From Rhizoclosmatium globosum (taxonomy: Eukaryota > Chytridiomycota > Chytridiomycetes > Chytridiales > Chytriomycetaceae), in NCBI GenBank assembly GCA_002104985.1, contig MCGO01000040.1:124001-188000 (forward strand): 64,000 bases of DNA, given 5' to 3'. Below, one piece after another: positions 44,901 to 54,756 of this stretch. Numbering within the stretch: position 1 is the first letter of the stretch; the number at the start of each line of letters is the position of its first letter. The notes beneath the pieces are model-generated. The model ran no database searches. It was not told the DNA's origin and saw only the letters and a list, made by a program, of their open reading frames with translations. The translations under genes and the position numbers were made by a program.

Positions 44901-47007
44901 AGTGAACATTCGAGCATTGCAAAGTCCATGGAAAGCCACCACAATCCATACATGGTTATCACAGAAATAGTCTTTCATAGTAAAAGTAACCCAGTTGAAT
45001 GTTTTATCTTTGTATCCAAGTGTTACATTAGATTCAACAAACTCAGGGTGCCTAAAATTCATAATCATCAGTTGAAAGAACGAAAGCATTACGAACTCAA
45101 CTGTGTATATATTTGATCAAGAGCATCAATATCGTCTTCAACGCGGTGGCGTAGTTTTGCCGCACTGACAGCTGCTGCTGCCAATGATACCCAAGGATAA
45201 TTTGGCGCTTTATAATGTTGGTTTATGCATTCTATTTGAAATCCTGACATATCGTATGTGGTGACGGGGAACAAGGAATTTAATCCATGAGTGAATTCAT
45301 AGCTGAATTTTTTCGGTGAGATTGCCGGTTGTGGTTGAGAAAGATCAACAGAATAGTTGCTAGTAGTGCTGTACTGCACTGGGTGAGGGTCATTTCTTGG
45401 GAGAGGAGTTGATTTTAGGACGACGACATCAGAGTCATATACCTGCACACATCAAATGAATTAGAAGATCTTGGAAACAAAACAAAACGATGTGATTACA
45501 TTGTTGGAGAGTTGCAAATCATTCCATTTCAGAGTAGAGACAAGTCCGTCATGGAATTCAATCGCACTCAGAAGTTGTCCGAAAGCACGTTGTAGTTTGG
45601 TCGGGCCGTTTTCCATCAACGTTGCGGCAGTCATTCGTAACTCTTCAACTTCGCTCTTGAGACTTTCGACAGATTCGCGTAGAGGGTCAAAAATCAAGTC
45701 GATTTGACGACGGTGGACAACGTGCTCTGTATTTCCCCAAGTAAAATCCTTCAATAAGGAATAAAATTTGGCCAAGTATTTTGCTAACGAGACCATGATG
45801 AATTCGAAAGCACTGTGTTGGGATCCAACCAACAGTTTTTCGCCACCAAACACGAGAATGACTCTGATGCTATCCACCATTTTTGCAAGGTTACGTTGGA
45901 ACAGAATATGTGGACCCAGTTCAGCCAGAAACCTAGTGCAAGAGTGGTCAATGAGCCCGTCGTCTTGGGTAAGCAAATTTTGAATCGTTTGATCCATTTG
46001 AGCATTTTTCAGTTTCAAATATTGAGCCGTTACGGTCTTGAAAGCAGCTTCCAGAATGTCCGGAGAGTATTCTTTCTGAGTCAATGTCGTCCAAAAACCT
46101 TTATCATTGGGAGAGATTGGGGTACCAGCTACAATCTTTTTAGCCAAATTGGACGTCTCGTTATTTTCAATCGACAAGGACAATGCGTCAATCAGAATAC
46201 CAAATGCACTTGCAGGTTTGGATGCCAGACGCTCAATTTGTTTGACTGGGTCTTCAAAATCGATTTCATCCAATCGAAAGGTTGATACGAGAAGTAAAGA
46301 AGTTCGTTCGGCAACATGGTTGAAGTTGACGGAAATTTTTGAACATCGGTTTGCACAGTCTTGGTTCTTGGAACACTTTTCGGCCATTAAAAACATCTCT
46401 GTCAGCACGGATTCACATCTAGTAAGCATTCATAGTTTAGAATACTTAACGTGGAAAAGTGAGAAACGTACTGTTCAATAATACGCAAAGTCTCTAACTT
46501 TCTGCTTGCATCACAATATTTCCAGAATTTTTTCAGAAAGTTTAAACGACGATCCAAAAGTGCTTGGAATGAGCTATCGTCATAAGTCTTGGTGGATAGA
46601 ACCTGGGAAATGAACATAGTGTGCTCGCCAAGCACAGCAAGATGCAATGTCAATTCGGAGTCCATTACTAAGAGAGAACTTCCTACGGTCAACGTTCTTG
46701 CAGCAGAGTTGCAAAGCTTCCACTGTACGATTTTAATTAGTGCGGAAGTATCATCGATAAACGCACTTACCATCTTAACACAATCTCCGAAGATCCGTGG
46801 ATCCGTTACTTTGAACGTTGGCCTCCCAACACCGTCGCGCAAAGTTTTCCAGAGCCTATCGCCGTCTTCAATCTTGAAAAAGTGCTCCGGTGGTAAAGGG
46901 ACTTTGGTATCTACGCCTAGCACTTTCATCTCGTCTTGCGCAAGCTGTACTACTTGCCTCCAGAGAACATTGCCTGTCATAGGTGTGATCACTGAATTTA
47001 GAGCCAT
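41963..47007 (-). CDS. Large uncharacterised protein with hydrophobic hairpin and C-terminal GTPase-like domain
   Basis: Eight exons join in frame to 1,571 residues: 46771-47007, 46472-46722, 45500-46418, 45093-45442, 43954-45051, 43019-43906, 42810-42971, 41963-42773. Introns are 36-57 nt with GT-AG ends. The N-terminal 950 residues are mostly helical with no recognised domain. About 43310-43460 encodes a Gly/Ala-rich hydrophobic hairpin (LLIGVLLMIGAVIGALIPVV, then GGVGTVGGIITGIG). The C-terminal 320 residues look like a P-loop GTPase: GAKNSGKT (G1, near residue 1248), DPPG (G3, 42757-42771) and SKYD (G4, about 42545). The P-loop codons are divided by intron 42972-43018. Dynamin-like or interferon-inducible GTPases are the nearest idea, but no family is claimed. 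The last intron (36 nt) is the least certain junction. Confidence 0.68.
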
Positions 47008-47202
47008 GTTGTTGTATGGTTCAAGATTCAGCAGAAAAAGCCAAAACGTGATTTCTTTGAGTTGTTTATCGTTATCGAGTGAAGGGCATAGAAGGATCTA
47101 AAATTAAAGCTATTTGGGAGGGGGGACTCGAATAAAGGCAAGGCGTGAAGGAAGAAATGATATGAAATGAGTTTATTTTACATTGTGAGGAAATGACAAG
47201 GT

Positions 47203-47787
47203 TCAAGGAGGACAAAAGTTTCGTTTCCCATCCCACAGCAGTGTCGACCTCCAAAAATTTCCCTCCATGTCTTTTGAAGGAAGAAGGAGCTCTGGGGCGG
47301 AAAGCAGTGGCCAGTTCTTCCTTGCTTGTTGGTTCAAACTGAGAGAAACAGTTGCGGTACTTGCAGGTACGCGTACATCCACATCGAGAGTCAGCAAAAG
47401 CAGGGCAAATCGACTCGTCCGAAACACGTCCACTGCGGCACTCGAGAACCCTTTTCTTGAAGCCACGACGCCAATAAACGCCGCCGCCGCCTCTTTTGAC
47501 TCTTTTGAGTAAACAGCTTCGCGTTGAAGAACACCTTCGAATTCGCGGATTGTCGCCGGTCCAACCTTTGTCGATTCGCACTTGCACTGGCCCAGAAGCG
47601 GCACTGCGACCCGACCTCGTCCACCGAGAACGAGCGAGCCTCGGATGTCAACGCCGAGGTCGCCGGCGCCGCCCGTCCGTCGAAGCCCTGCGACTCCGAG
47701 TCGGTGGAGCACTGCCATTGTTCGCTGTTCAAACTGTGTTCCAACAAACACTGTCGATTTCGATGTCAATGTCGATGTCGATCGCAT
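47203..47787 (-). CDS. RRG7: Rrg7-like PD-(D/E)XK nuclease-fold mitochondrial protein
   Basis: One exon, 194 residues. The core is a restriction-endonuclease-like site: VGTQFEQRTMAVL (helix with the first Glu), RRTGGAGDLGVDIRG (Asp), then VPLLGQCKCES (the QxK strand) and a following helix TIREFEGVL. This arrangement matches the DUF2034/Rrg7 family, which yeast needs for respiratory growth. The first residues (MRSTSTLTSKSTVF) fit a mitochondrial presequence. Whether it cuts nucleic acid is not known for the family. The start is 100 bp from the divergent mitoribosomal gene, and its 3' end faces the large GTPase-like gene. Confidence 0.78.
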   Translation of the reverse strand: MRSTSTLTSKSTVFVGTQFEQRTMAVLHRLGVAGLRRTGGAGDLGVDIRGSLVLGGRGRVAVPLLGQCKCESTKVGPATIREFEGVLQREAVYSKESKEAAAAFIGVVASRKGFSSAAVDVFRTSRFALLLLTLDVDVRVPASTATVSLSLNQQARKNWPLLSAPELLLPSKDMEGNFWRSTLLWDGKRNFCPP

Positions 47788-47887
47788 TCTGTTTCGGAGA
47801 TAGTTATTTTGTGAAATCCAATTGGTTTGTTTACTTTGTTGCTATTTGCTTTTTTTCCCAACCATCAAACCAACAAACAACAACCAA
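47788..47887. promoter_or_regulatory. Divergent promoter of two mitochondrial genes
   Basis: One hundred base pairs separate the Rrg7-like start (47787, minus) from the uS10m start (47888, plus). The stretch is T-rich on one strand (TTTGTTTACTTTGTTGCTATT) with no TATA box. Shared control of two mitochondrial proteins is plausible. Confidence 0.5.
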
Positions 47888-48837
47888 ATGCTGCGACTGA
47901 CCAAGGGCGTGTCCGGCATCCGAGCCTTTGGTGCTGGAAGATGTCTCCAGTAACTATCTGATATTGATTGATCGCATGCACAGAAAGCTGACCATGCACC
48001 CTTTGAAACTTTGAAACAGATCCACCTCAACAATCGCAAACAAAGTATCAAACAACACTCCTTCAAAGCCATACAACTTGGACTCGCTCGAAAGTGCGTA
48101 TCTAAGCTGATCACTTGAAGCCTATTCATTCAACTAACAACAAACATCCACCACAACACACAACTCCAACACACAATCAATCCAGTTCCAAAAGGCGGCT
48201 TCAACCTCGCCCCAATCCCAGTCCCTCAAATTCCAACACCCGCAACTCTCGCCGCAACAATCGAACTCTCAGCATTCATGCCAGACCATGTCGACTTCCT
48301 TGCCTACTACGCCCGTCATGCTGCTCACAAACGCAATATGCCCACAAATGAAGTCATCCACCTCCCAACGCTTATGAAGAAGTGGCACGTCACAAAAGGT
48401 CCTTTCGTTTACGACAAGAGCAAAGAAGTCTTTGAACAAAAGACCTTCCGAAGGGCCATTCAGGTCTTTAATGCAGACCAAGAAACTGTGACTGATTGGG
48501 TAATGAATAGTTTTATGTGTATGAAATTCATACAAGCTTATTCTTAAAACAGTACACCCACATCAACAAAAACCTTCCAGCCGGAATCAACATGCGCGTA
48601 GAAACATACACTCCCCTCTCATTCGACTCTCTCTCCTCAGAAATCTCCCGCCTTGAAGCTCAAGTCGCTACCGAAGCCGATGACGCGCGAAAGCAACTCG
48701 AAAGCACTCTGGGACCTGAAGCCGCTGCCAAGATTGTCGGAGACAAAAAAGTCTTGACGTTTGAAGAGGATGTGCGGAAGAGGGCTCAGGAGTTTGTGGA
48801 TAAACATATGCCAAAGGCTCCTTCTTCTTCCCCTTCC

Positions 48838-48872
<35 letters not shown>

Positions 48873-49398
48873 AAATGCTTCGAGTGGGAAAGGTGGAGAC
48901 AAGAAGGGTGACAATGTCAATAAGAAGGGTGGAAAGCCGGAGGATGGAGGAAAGAAGGCTGCTGCTCCAACAGGAGACAAAAAGGGTGCTGCCCCTGAAG
49001 CAAAGAAGGCTGCTCCTGCTTCTCCTGCTCCCGTCGAAGCCAAGAAAGCTCCAACTCCAACTCCAACTGAAGTGAAGGCAGAGAAACCTGTTGCTCCTGC
49101 CACCGAAAAGAAGACTGAATCTATTCCAACTGATAAGAAGGCTGAAGTTGCCCCATCAGCAGAGAAGACGGAATCTGCCCCAAAGGTGGAGGCAAAAACG
49201 GAGGTTGCTCCAAAGGTTGAGAAGCCAGCCGCAACTCCTATTCCAGAGAAGAAGACGGAATCCGTCCCAGCCGAGAAGAAGACTGAAGTTGCTTCATCAT
49301 CAGAACCAAAGATTGAGGCATCACCAGTAGAAGCAGCAAAGGAGACAGTCGCCGCTCCAGTGGAGGAAAAGAAAGATGAGGGTACCGCGAAACAATAA
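47888..49398 (+). CDS. RSM10: Mitochondrial ribosomal protein uS10m with long low-complexity tail
   Basis: Four exons (47888-47949, 48020-48093, 48186-48499, 48553-49398) give 431 residues. The N-terminus (MLRLTKGVSGIRAFGAGR) is a mitochondrial presequence. The S10 domain spans about residues 80-170: FMPDHVDFLAYYARHAAHKR, LPTLMKKWHVTKGPFVYDKS, FEQKTFRRAIQVFNAD, and NKNLPAGINMRVETYTPLSF. After a short helix (AKIVGDKKVLTFEEDV) comes a tail of about 200 residues made of Lys, Ala, Pro, Glu and Val with an 11-Asn run and repeated EKKTE/KVEK units. Orthologs I know end soon after the S10 domain, so the tail is a lineage feature or fusion. Splice sites are all GT-AG. Confidence 0.88.
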
Positions 49399-49666
49399 TG
49401 TTCGTCAATAAATAAAAGCAATCATTCAATGGAAATTTCATCACTAAGTTCAGTTAATCGAAGGTTAAGCTATGTTAAGTTATTGATGCGACTTATATTA
49501 TCGAAATACCAATCATTTGGAACGTTACACTATGGTGTTTTTCGTCCATGATCAACTTCAAATCGATTTCCAACCACAAAAAGTGATTGGTCAACACCAA
49601 TAACCTCAAAAGCCCCTTTCCAGAAGCGATCAGTCTGCAAAAAACTCTCTTTACATCATCATCATA

Positions 49667-50176
49667 ATGCCTCAAGTCCACATCGCCACGAAGTTTGGTG
49701 CTGTCCTCTTCCTCGTCTGGGGAATCCTGCATCTTTGGGTCCCATACGACGCATTCCACAACTTTCACGAGGGAGGACTCGAGAAAGCCGTGCTAGGAAT
49801 CGCAGGCGGTCCCAACTCACCTTTGGACAAGGTACAAGTCCCCAAGGACGCGGCAACTGCTAATCTGATGGAAGGGCTGATCAAGAACTTTGTGCTTGAT
49901 GTAGGAGGTTACGGTGTCCTTGGAGTTGCTGTTGCGTTCAAGTTGTGGATTGAGGGTGACTTATTTGCGTTCTTGTTGGGGTTGGTTGTGATTGGGATTG
50001 CGGATATGTCGTTTTTGTATTTCTTGGTCGTTCCAGGAGGGGTTATTGATTTGAAGTTTGAGGTTGTTTTGGGGCCTCTTGTTTGGTTTTTGGCCATTCT
50101 TGTGACGCCGGTTGGGTTGTTTTACGGTGCTCAGGGTGGTAAAAATAGTTCAAAGAATAAGAAGAAGGTTCAATAG
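49667..50176 (+). CDS. Small four-helix membrane protein, family not recognised
   Basis: A single exon of 169 residues. Four hydrophobic segments: FGAVLFLVWGILHLWVPY, GGYGVLGVAVAFKLWI, LFAFLLGLVVIGIADMSFLY and VVLGPLVWFLAILVTPVGLF. The C-terminus is basic (KNSSKNKKKVQ), like an ER-retention-type tail though not a classical KKxx. Loops hold HNFHEGG and PNSPLDKV. There is no signal peptide apart from the first helix. Possibly a small ER or plasma-membrane protein. The ATG context (ATAATGCCTC) is acceptable and no upstream frame exists. Confidence 0.75.
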   Translation: MPQVHIATKFGAVLFLVWGILHLWVPYDAFHNFHEGGLEKAVLGIAGGPNSPLDKVQVPKDAATANLMEGLIKNFVLDVGGYGVLGVAVAFKLWIEGDLFAFLLGLVVIGIADMSFLYFLVVPGGVIDLKFEVVLGPLVWFLAILVTPVGLFYGAQGGKNSSKNKKKVQ

Positions 50177-50362
50177 TTATTTGAGTGATTAGAAGGGCCT
50201 GTTGGAACTGCTCTGGTCGTGATTTAGGATCGAAGGAGCCCCTGTGCAGTTTATTCCAAATATTGTTGGATGATTCTAAGCATACGATGCTATTGGAACT
50301 ATACACCAAAAGAGAAATGTTTGAGTTCCGAAATCACCCGCAAAACACAGAGATCCGGAGCA

Positions 50363-50894
50363 ATGGCCGCCAACACAGACACAACGGCCGACATTGAAGA
50401 TCTAGGGGCCGCCCCTTGCTTGAAGCCGTGTGTCCCTATGGTAAGTATGCGTCTGAGTTTCGATTGACAGGTCTAACTCCAACTCAGTATGGGCCGATCA
50501 ACGTTCGTAACCTTAAGATGGGCGATACAATGCTTTGGTGTACATGCGGTCTGAGCAAAACGCAGCCCTGGTGTGACAGTTGAGTGTGTTTGATGCTTGA
50601 ATCGCTGGCTAACCTCAATGCACAGAGAGCCACATTGGAACCAAATTCAAGCCGTTGAAATGGAAAGTGGAAGGAACAAAAAAGGATGGTGGGGCTCAGA
50701 CATTCTATTCCATCTGTAACTGCAAATACACAACCGATCCACCGTTTTGCGACGCCTCTCACATCCATTTGCCTCTCAAATACCTAAAAGCTGTCAAGGA
50801 ATGTTCTGAAGCTCCTCACGAAAGTGTCAAAAGGATTTGTGAAAAGTGTGGTTACGTCCCAGGAATGTTTGACGATGACGAAGATGAGAAGTAA
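50363..50894 (+). CDS. CISD3: CDGSH iron-sulfur protein, CISD3 type (two motifs)
   Basis: Three exons (50363-50440, 50488-50578, 50626-50894) encode 145 residues. Two Fe-S binding motifs are present: CTCGLSKTQPWCDKSH and CNCKYTTDPPFCDASH, both keeping the three Cys and one His that hold a 2Fe-2S cluster, with Lys or Ala in place of Gly before Ser-His. Two motifs in one chain is the CISD3/MiNT arrangement, a mitochondrial matrix protein in animals. An extra C-terminal pair CEKCG and an Asp/Glu tail are unusual. No strong presequence is seen, so location is uncertain. The second exon junction lies inside the first motif. Confidence 0.88.
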
Positions 50895-50941
50895 ACATCT
50901 AAAAGCTTATTACAATCTATTAATAAATCCCTCTTTTCTAT

Positions 50942-52900
50942 CTATTCCTCGTGAGCAAGTAAAGCTGGCGCAAGCTTCTCATTTTCTGGGTAGAACCCAT
51001 TCAAACACTCTGAAATAACCAAACGTTCGGTCTTTTGGTACACTGCATCGTACTTTGCATCCAAAGCCTGCCCAAATCGCTTCACGCTTCCATCAGGATG
51101 CAACTTGGTCCATGGGGACTGGCATTCCTTCCCAACACAGTCCTTCAAAACGACAAGCAACGCATCCAATCGATTTACCAACGCGATACTCGAGCTCTTG
51201 TACACGTTTTTTAACTGCTGAGGGTCTTTTTTCAAGTCGTACAACTCGTGGTGATCCGTACACCAGACAGTGTACAAGTATGAGTATTCCTCTGAAACGA
51301 TACGGACGGATCGGTAGATGTTTTCCTCGCTGTGTGCAATAGGGAAGACTTCGGATCCGAGGGGACGCCAGAATTCAACGGCGAAGGACTCGCGGTTTGG
51401 TTGTGGTGCGTCTTGTGTAAAGATTGGAATGGGTGAGCCATCGAACGCGTACGCTTTGTTTTCGGCACCGGCCAATTTGAGGAAGGTTGGGGCGATGTCT
51501 GTATGAGTCGTAGATTCCTTTCGAACGGCACCTTTTGCTACACCAGGTCCCCTGGTAGGTATAGTTAGCTTATACCAATCTAATTTCGTGAAAATACCTG
51601 ACAATGAATGGAACATTGATATCATCCTCATATGGAGTCATCTTTCCAGCATTGAGACGATGCAAACCAAGGTGGTAACCGTTGTCAGATGAATAGAAGA
51701 TGTAGGTGTTGTCTCCTTGACCAGCAGCCTCAACAGCTTGCACAACAGAATCCAACAACTCATCAACGGATTGCAAGGCTCGCAAGCGTTGGCGGTGCCA
51801 GTGGTCTAAAGTCTCAACTTGCTCATCGTTCAGCAATGGAAGTTCTGTGATATATCTTGGCTTTCCGGTGACATCTGCAGTGTTGAAGTTTTCACGACGA
51901 GGAACTTTCGCGTCTGGGAACAAAGTCGCGTGGCGCTTTGCTGGAATCGCTTCCGTCTTCTTAATGCGACGAGAGTATGGCTTCTCGCCAGGAACTTGGG
52001 CCACATCATCAGAGTTGAATAGGATTTCGGTGTGTGGAGCAGTTGGTGCCAAATACAAGAAGAATGGCTTTTCGTCAACAGTCTTCAGGGCACCTGAAAG
52101 AACTTGCAGCGCTACATTATAGATATTAGTGCAGAAAAACATTTGAAAATTTCAAGTACCTTTCTCGCGTACAACATCAACCTGGAAAGTTCCTTCGTAG
52201 TCGGTAATGATTCCATTCTTGGCAAAGACAGGATGGAAATTGTCATACACGTAAGGATGGACGAGAGCATCGAAATCAGTCCAGCCTTTTGGGTATTGCT
52301 CCTTATTATGAACACCATAACCGTTAAGAAGTTTTCCAATGTAGTAAGTGGAATAACCAGCGGATTGAAGCCATGTTGCCAGGTATTCGTTGTCCATTCC
52401 TTCACGAAGGAATTTATCATATCCACCTGGAAAGGAGTCAAGTTCTGATTACAACACGAGTATCACGTACCAAACTGGCCAAAGACATCTGTGAAACCAG
52501 TATTGTGTGCAAATTGGCCCTTCAATACACTCACACGTGAAGGACAACAAATAGCACTTGTCACAAAATGGTTCTCAAACACAGTACCTTTATCAATCAA
52601 ATGCTTCTTGACAAATGGCATGTATTCCAAAGAGCCCAGGTGCTTGTCTTGATCATCTGTCAACAAGAAAATGATGTTGGGACGTTTTGGTGCATCCTTT
52701 GATGCAGTTTCAGTCCGAGAATCTGGGAACTTGATGTCAAGCTGAATATGTGTGTTTGACTGACTGCCAGAGGTGGCATTGCGACCGGAAGAAGAGGAGC
52801 CTTGAACGGATGGGGGCAGAATAGGGCCAGAGAAACAACTGCTAGCTTGGACAGAACCCAACGCAGACAAGACAGCTGTGACAAGAAGACTGAGATTCAT
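50942..52900 (-). CDS. Secreted or lumenal sulfatase (arylsulfatase / GlcNAc-6-sulfatase-like)
   Basis: Four exons (52471-52900, 52160-52426, 51598-52111, 50942-51551) with 44-48 nt introns give 606 residues. The N-terminus is a signal peptide (MNLSLLVTAVLSALGSVQAS). The active-site motif is C118-C-P-S-R, where Cys118 should become formylglycine. Metal-binding TDDQD is at residues 81-85. GKLLNGYG, PFFLYLAPTAPHTE and SSDNGYHLGLH are typical of the GNS/arylsulfatase group. An in-frame ATG 28 codons upstream (52984) is less likely because it would bury the signal peptide. It hydrolyses sulfate esters from sugars or aromatics; together with the sulfotransferase at 32 kb it suggests sulfated-compound turnover, though they are 18 kb apart. 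Confidence 0.9.
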
Positions 52901-53039
52901 GGTATTCTTCTTTTCAATGTGGTTCGAATAAGTTGTTTCGCTTGTTCGCTTCTGATAACGACATGGCGTCACTTGCACGGACATGTTGTAATCAAGGCAT
53001 CAGTCATCGCCAACGAAATCTCTCTCTGACCAACATAAT

Positions 53040-54204
53040 TTATTCCTTAATCATACTCCGAGCCACTTCCTCCGTAAGTTGTTGCGCAAATTCTGCAAGA
53101 GTTTGGCCATCAGACAAGTCTACCGCATCCTTAGGCATCCTATTTGTCGCATACATTGGCTGGTACGTCAAGCCTGAGTCTGATGGTGTCGATACAACTC
53201 TCAATCCCATTCCCGCACAATTTTCTACCGGTCCCTCTTGTGTTGGTACCTCAAACGCAATAAGCTCATCCCACGTAAACAACAGACTATCCGTATTGAT
53301 ACTAAACGGATTGAAATCAATCAACCACACTTTCTGGTTATTCTTGTTGATGTACAAATCAAACACGAACGAATTGTTTCCAAACTTTCCCAGAATCTCA
53401 TCCACGTAAAACGCCTTGATTGCAGATTCCAGCTGAACGCGGGATGTGACGAGGAACGGATAGAAATTGAGGTGGTCTCGTTGACAGATTCCAATGAGGA
53501 CGTTATCTTTGACGAAACAGCGGAACTCCATAGATGGATGCAAATCGTACCACTTTCGCAAAATAAGTTCGTAACTCTCTGGTGTTTGCTTCGTGCTTGC
53601 GTCCAGTGTTTCAGTGCATGCCTCAAAGGGACAGGTCAAGTCATGTGTGATGAAATCAGAGCTTTTCAACAACAGAAAGATATCGGCTGGAGTTTTGCAC
53701 TTGAGAGTCTGTCCAAGAGCCATCCAAGATGCATCCTTATCAATGGTGTTAGTTGTGTAAAGGGTTCCAGCCACAGGTCTTACCTTTGGAGAACTCCAGT
53801 TCAGCTTTGGAAACACCTCTCCACCAAGGGACTCAATGCGCTGAGTGATAAGCTCTTGGAACTCAGGAAAATGCGGAATAGAGCCCCAGCTTTCACCGCC
53901 TTCTTCATCTTCACTAAAGTCTCCGTTGTCATCATCGGAATCGTCAACCTTTGGTGTTTCGTAACTTGGCTGCGGCATTCCGTTGCTATCCCCAATTCAG
54001 GTCAGCCTCACACACTCAAGAGATAAGCATTTACCTGTCCAAAGGTAAGAAAACTCCGTCCTCATTCAGGTATGCAATGAACTCAGGAGGTATTGCGATG
54101 ATCTCACTCTTCAGGGTCACCCGTCGAAACTTTGGGTACCACGACGAGAAGGAGCAGTTCATAACATGATCAACAGTCAGTGGAGGAAAAGCAGAAGTTG
54201 ACAT
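53040..54204 (-). CDS. CDC123: Cdc123 (eIF2 assembly factor)
   Basis: Three exons (54035-54204, 53784-53985, 53040-53735) give 355 residues. Cdc123 is an ATP-grasp-fold protein that helps join eIF2 gamma to alpha and so controls translation and cell-cycle start. Motifs in order: HVMNCSFSSWYPKFRRVTLK, IPPEFIAYLNEDG, an acidic linker, VFPKLNWSSPKDASWMALGQ, LKCKTPADIFLLLKSSDFI, LILRKWYDLHPSMEFRCFVK, and VWLIDFNPF. The second intron (53736-53783) is 48 nt and open in frame, but splicing restores the invariant PKDASW junction. An in-frame upstream ATG (54279) adds a hydrophobic leader absent from orthologs, so 54204 is preferred. Confidence 0.93.
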
Positions 54205-54756
54205 GAAGAGAGATAGTTTTATTGGTGATGAAAGCAAAAAGAAAAAAGAGGGCAACTGGTAGTAGAAAGTGAGCGACATACCTAGAGTGAGAAAGTGGGG
54301 TAAGTAAAGCGATCGAGGAGATACGATGGGTTGATAGAGGAAAGGGATGGAGTGAGATCAGGTTGTGTTTATGCTAGTTTCACGCAGAGTCCTATACAAA
54401 AACTGCATAGATTTCTGCATCTCAAATGACACGCAATGAATGATTATTTAAGCATCATATCTCAAACGCTGTTGCGGGTTTGTCTTGTTGCTGTGGATGG
54501 AGAAGTCTGCTCACCTTTTTTGGAACAAAGATGAAAAAGGAAGACCGACCAGCAAAGAACAACTATCGAAAAAACGACCAATAAGTCCCCGAGGAAAAGG
54601 AAAAGAAATCCAAAAACGATGACTTTTTATTCAGTAGAAAAATGAAAAAGAAACAGAACGATCAGTCAATCAAGACTCCAACGAAAAATAGACTTAAAAC
54701 CAGCACTCCTCCTCTTTCCTTACTCTCTAAGTATCCACCCATTTCTCTTCCTCAGT
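54205..54756. other. Spacer between CDC123 and OGDH E1
   Basis: About 550 bp with the CDC123 promoter and the 3' region of the dehydrogenase gene. No further gene is seen. A purine-rich stretch lies at 54530-54660. Confidence 0.5.

Noticed and set aside
48786..49421. Minus-strand 211-codon Phe/Ser/Ala-rich frame
   Set aside because: Antisense of the low-complexity uS10m tail; repeats mirror the Lys/Glu/Ala repeats.
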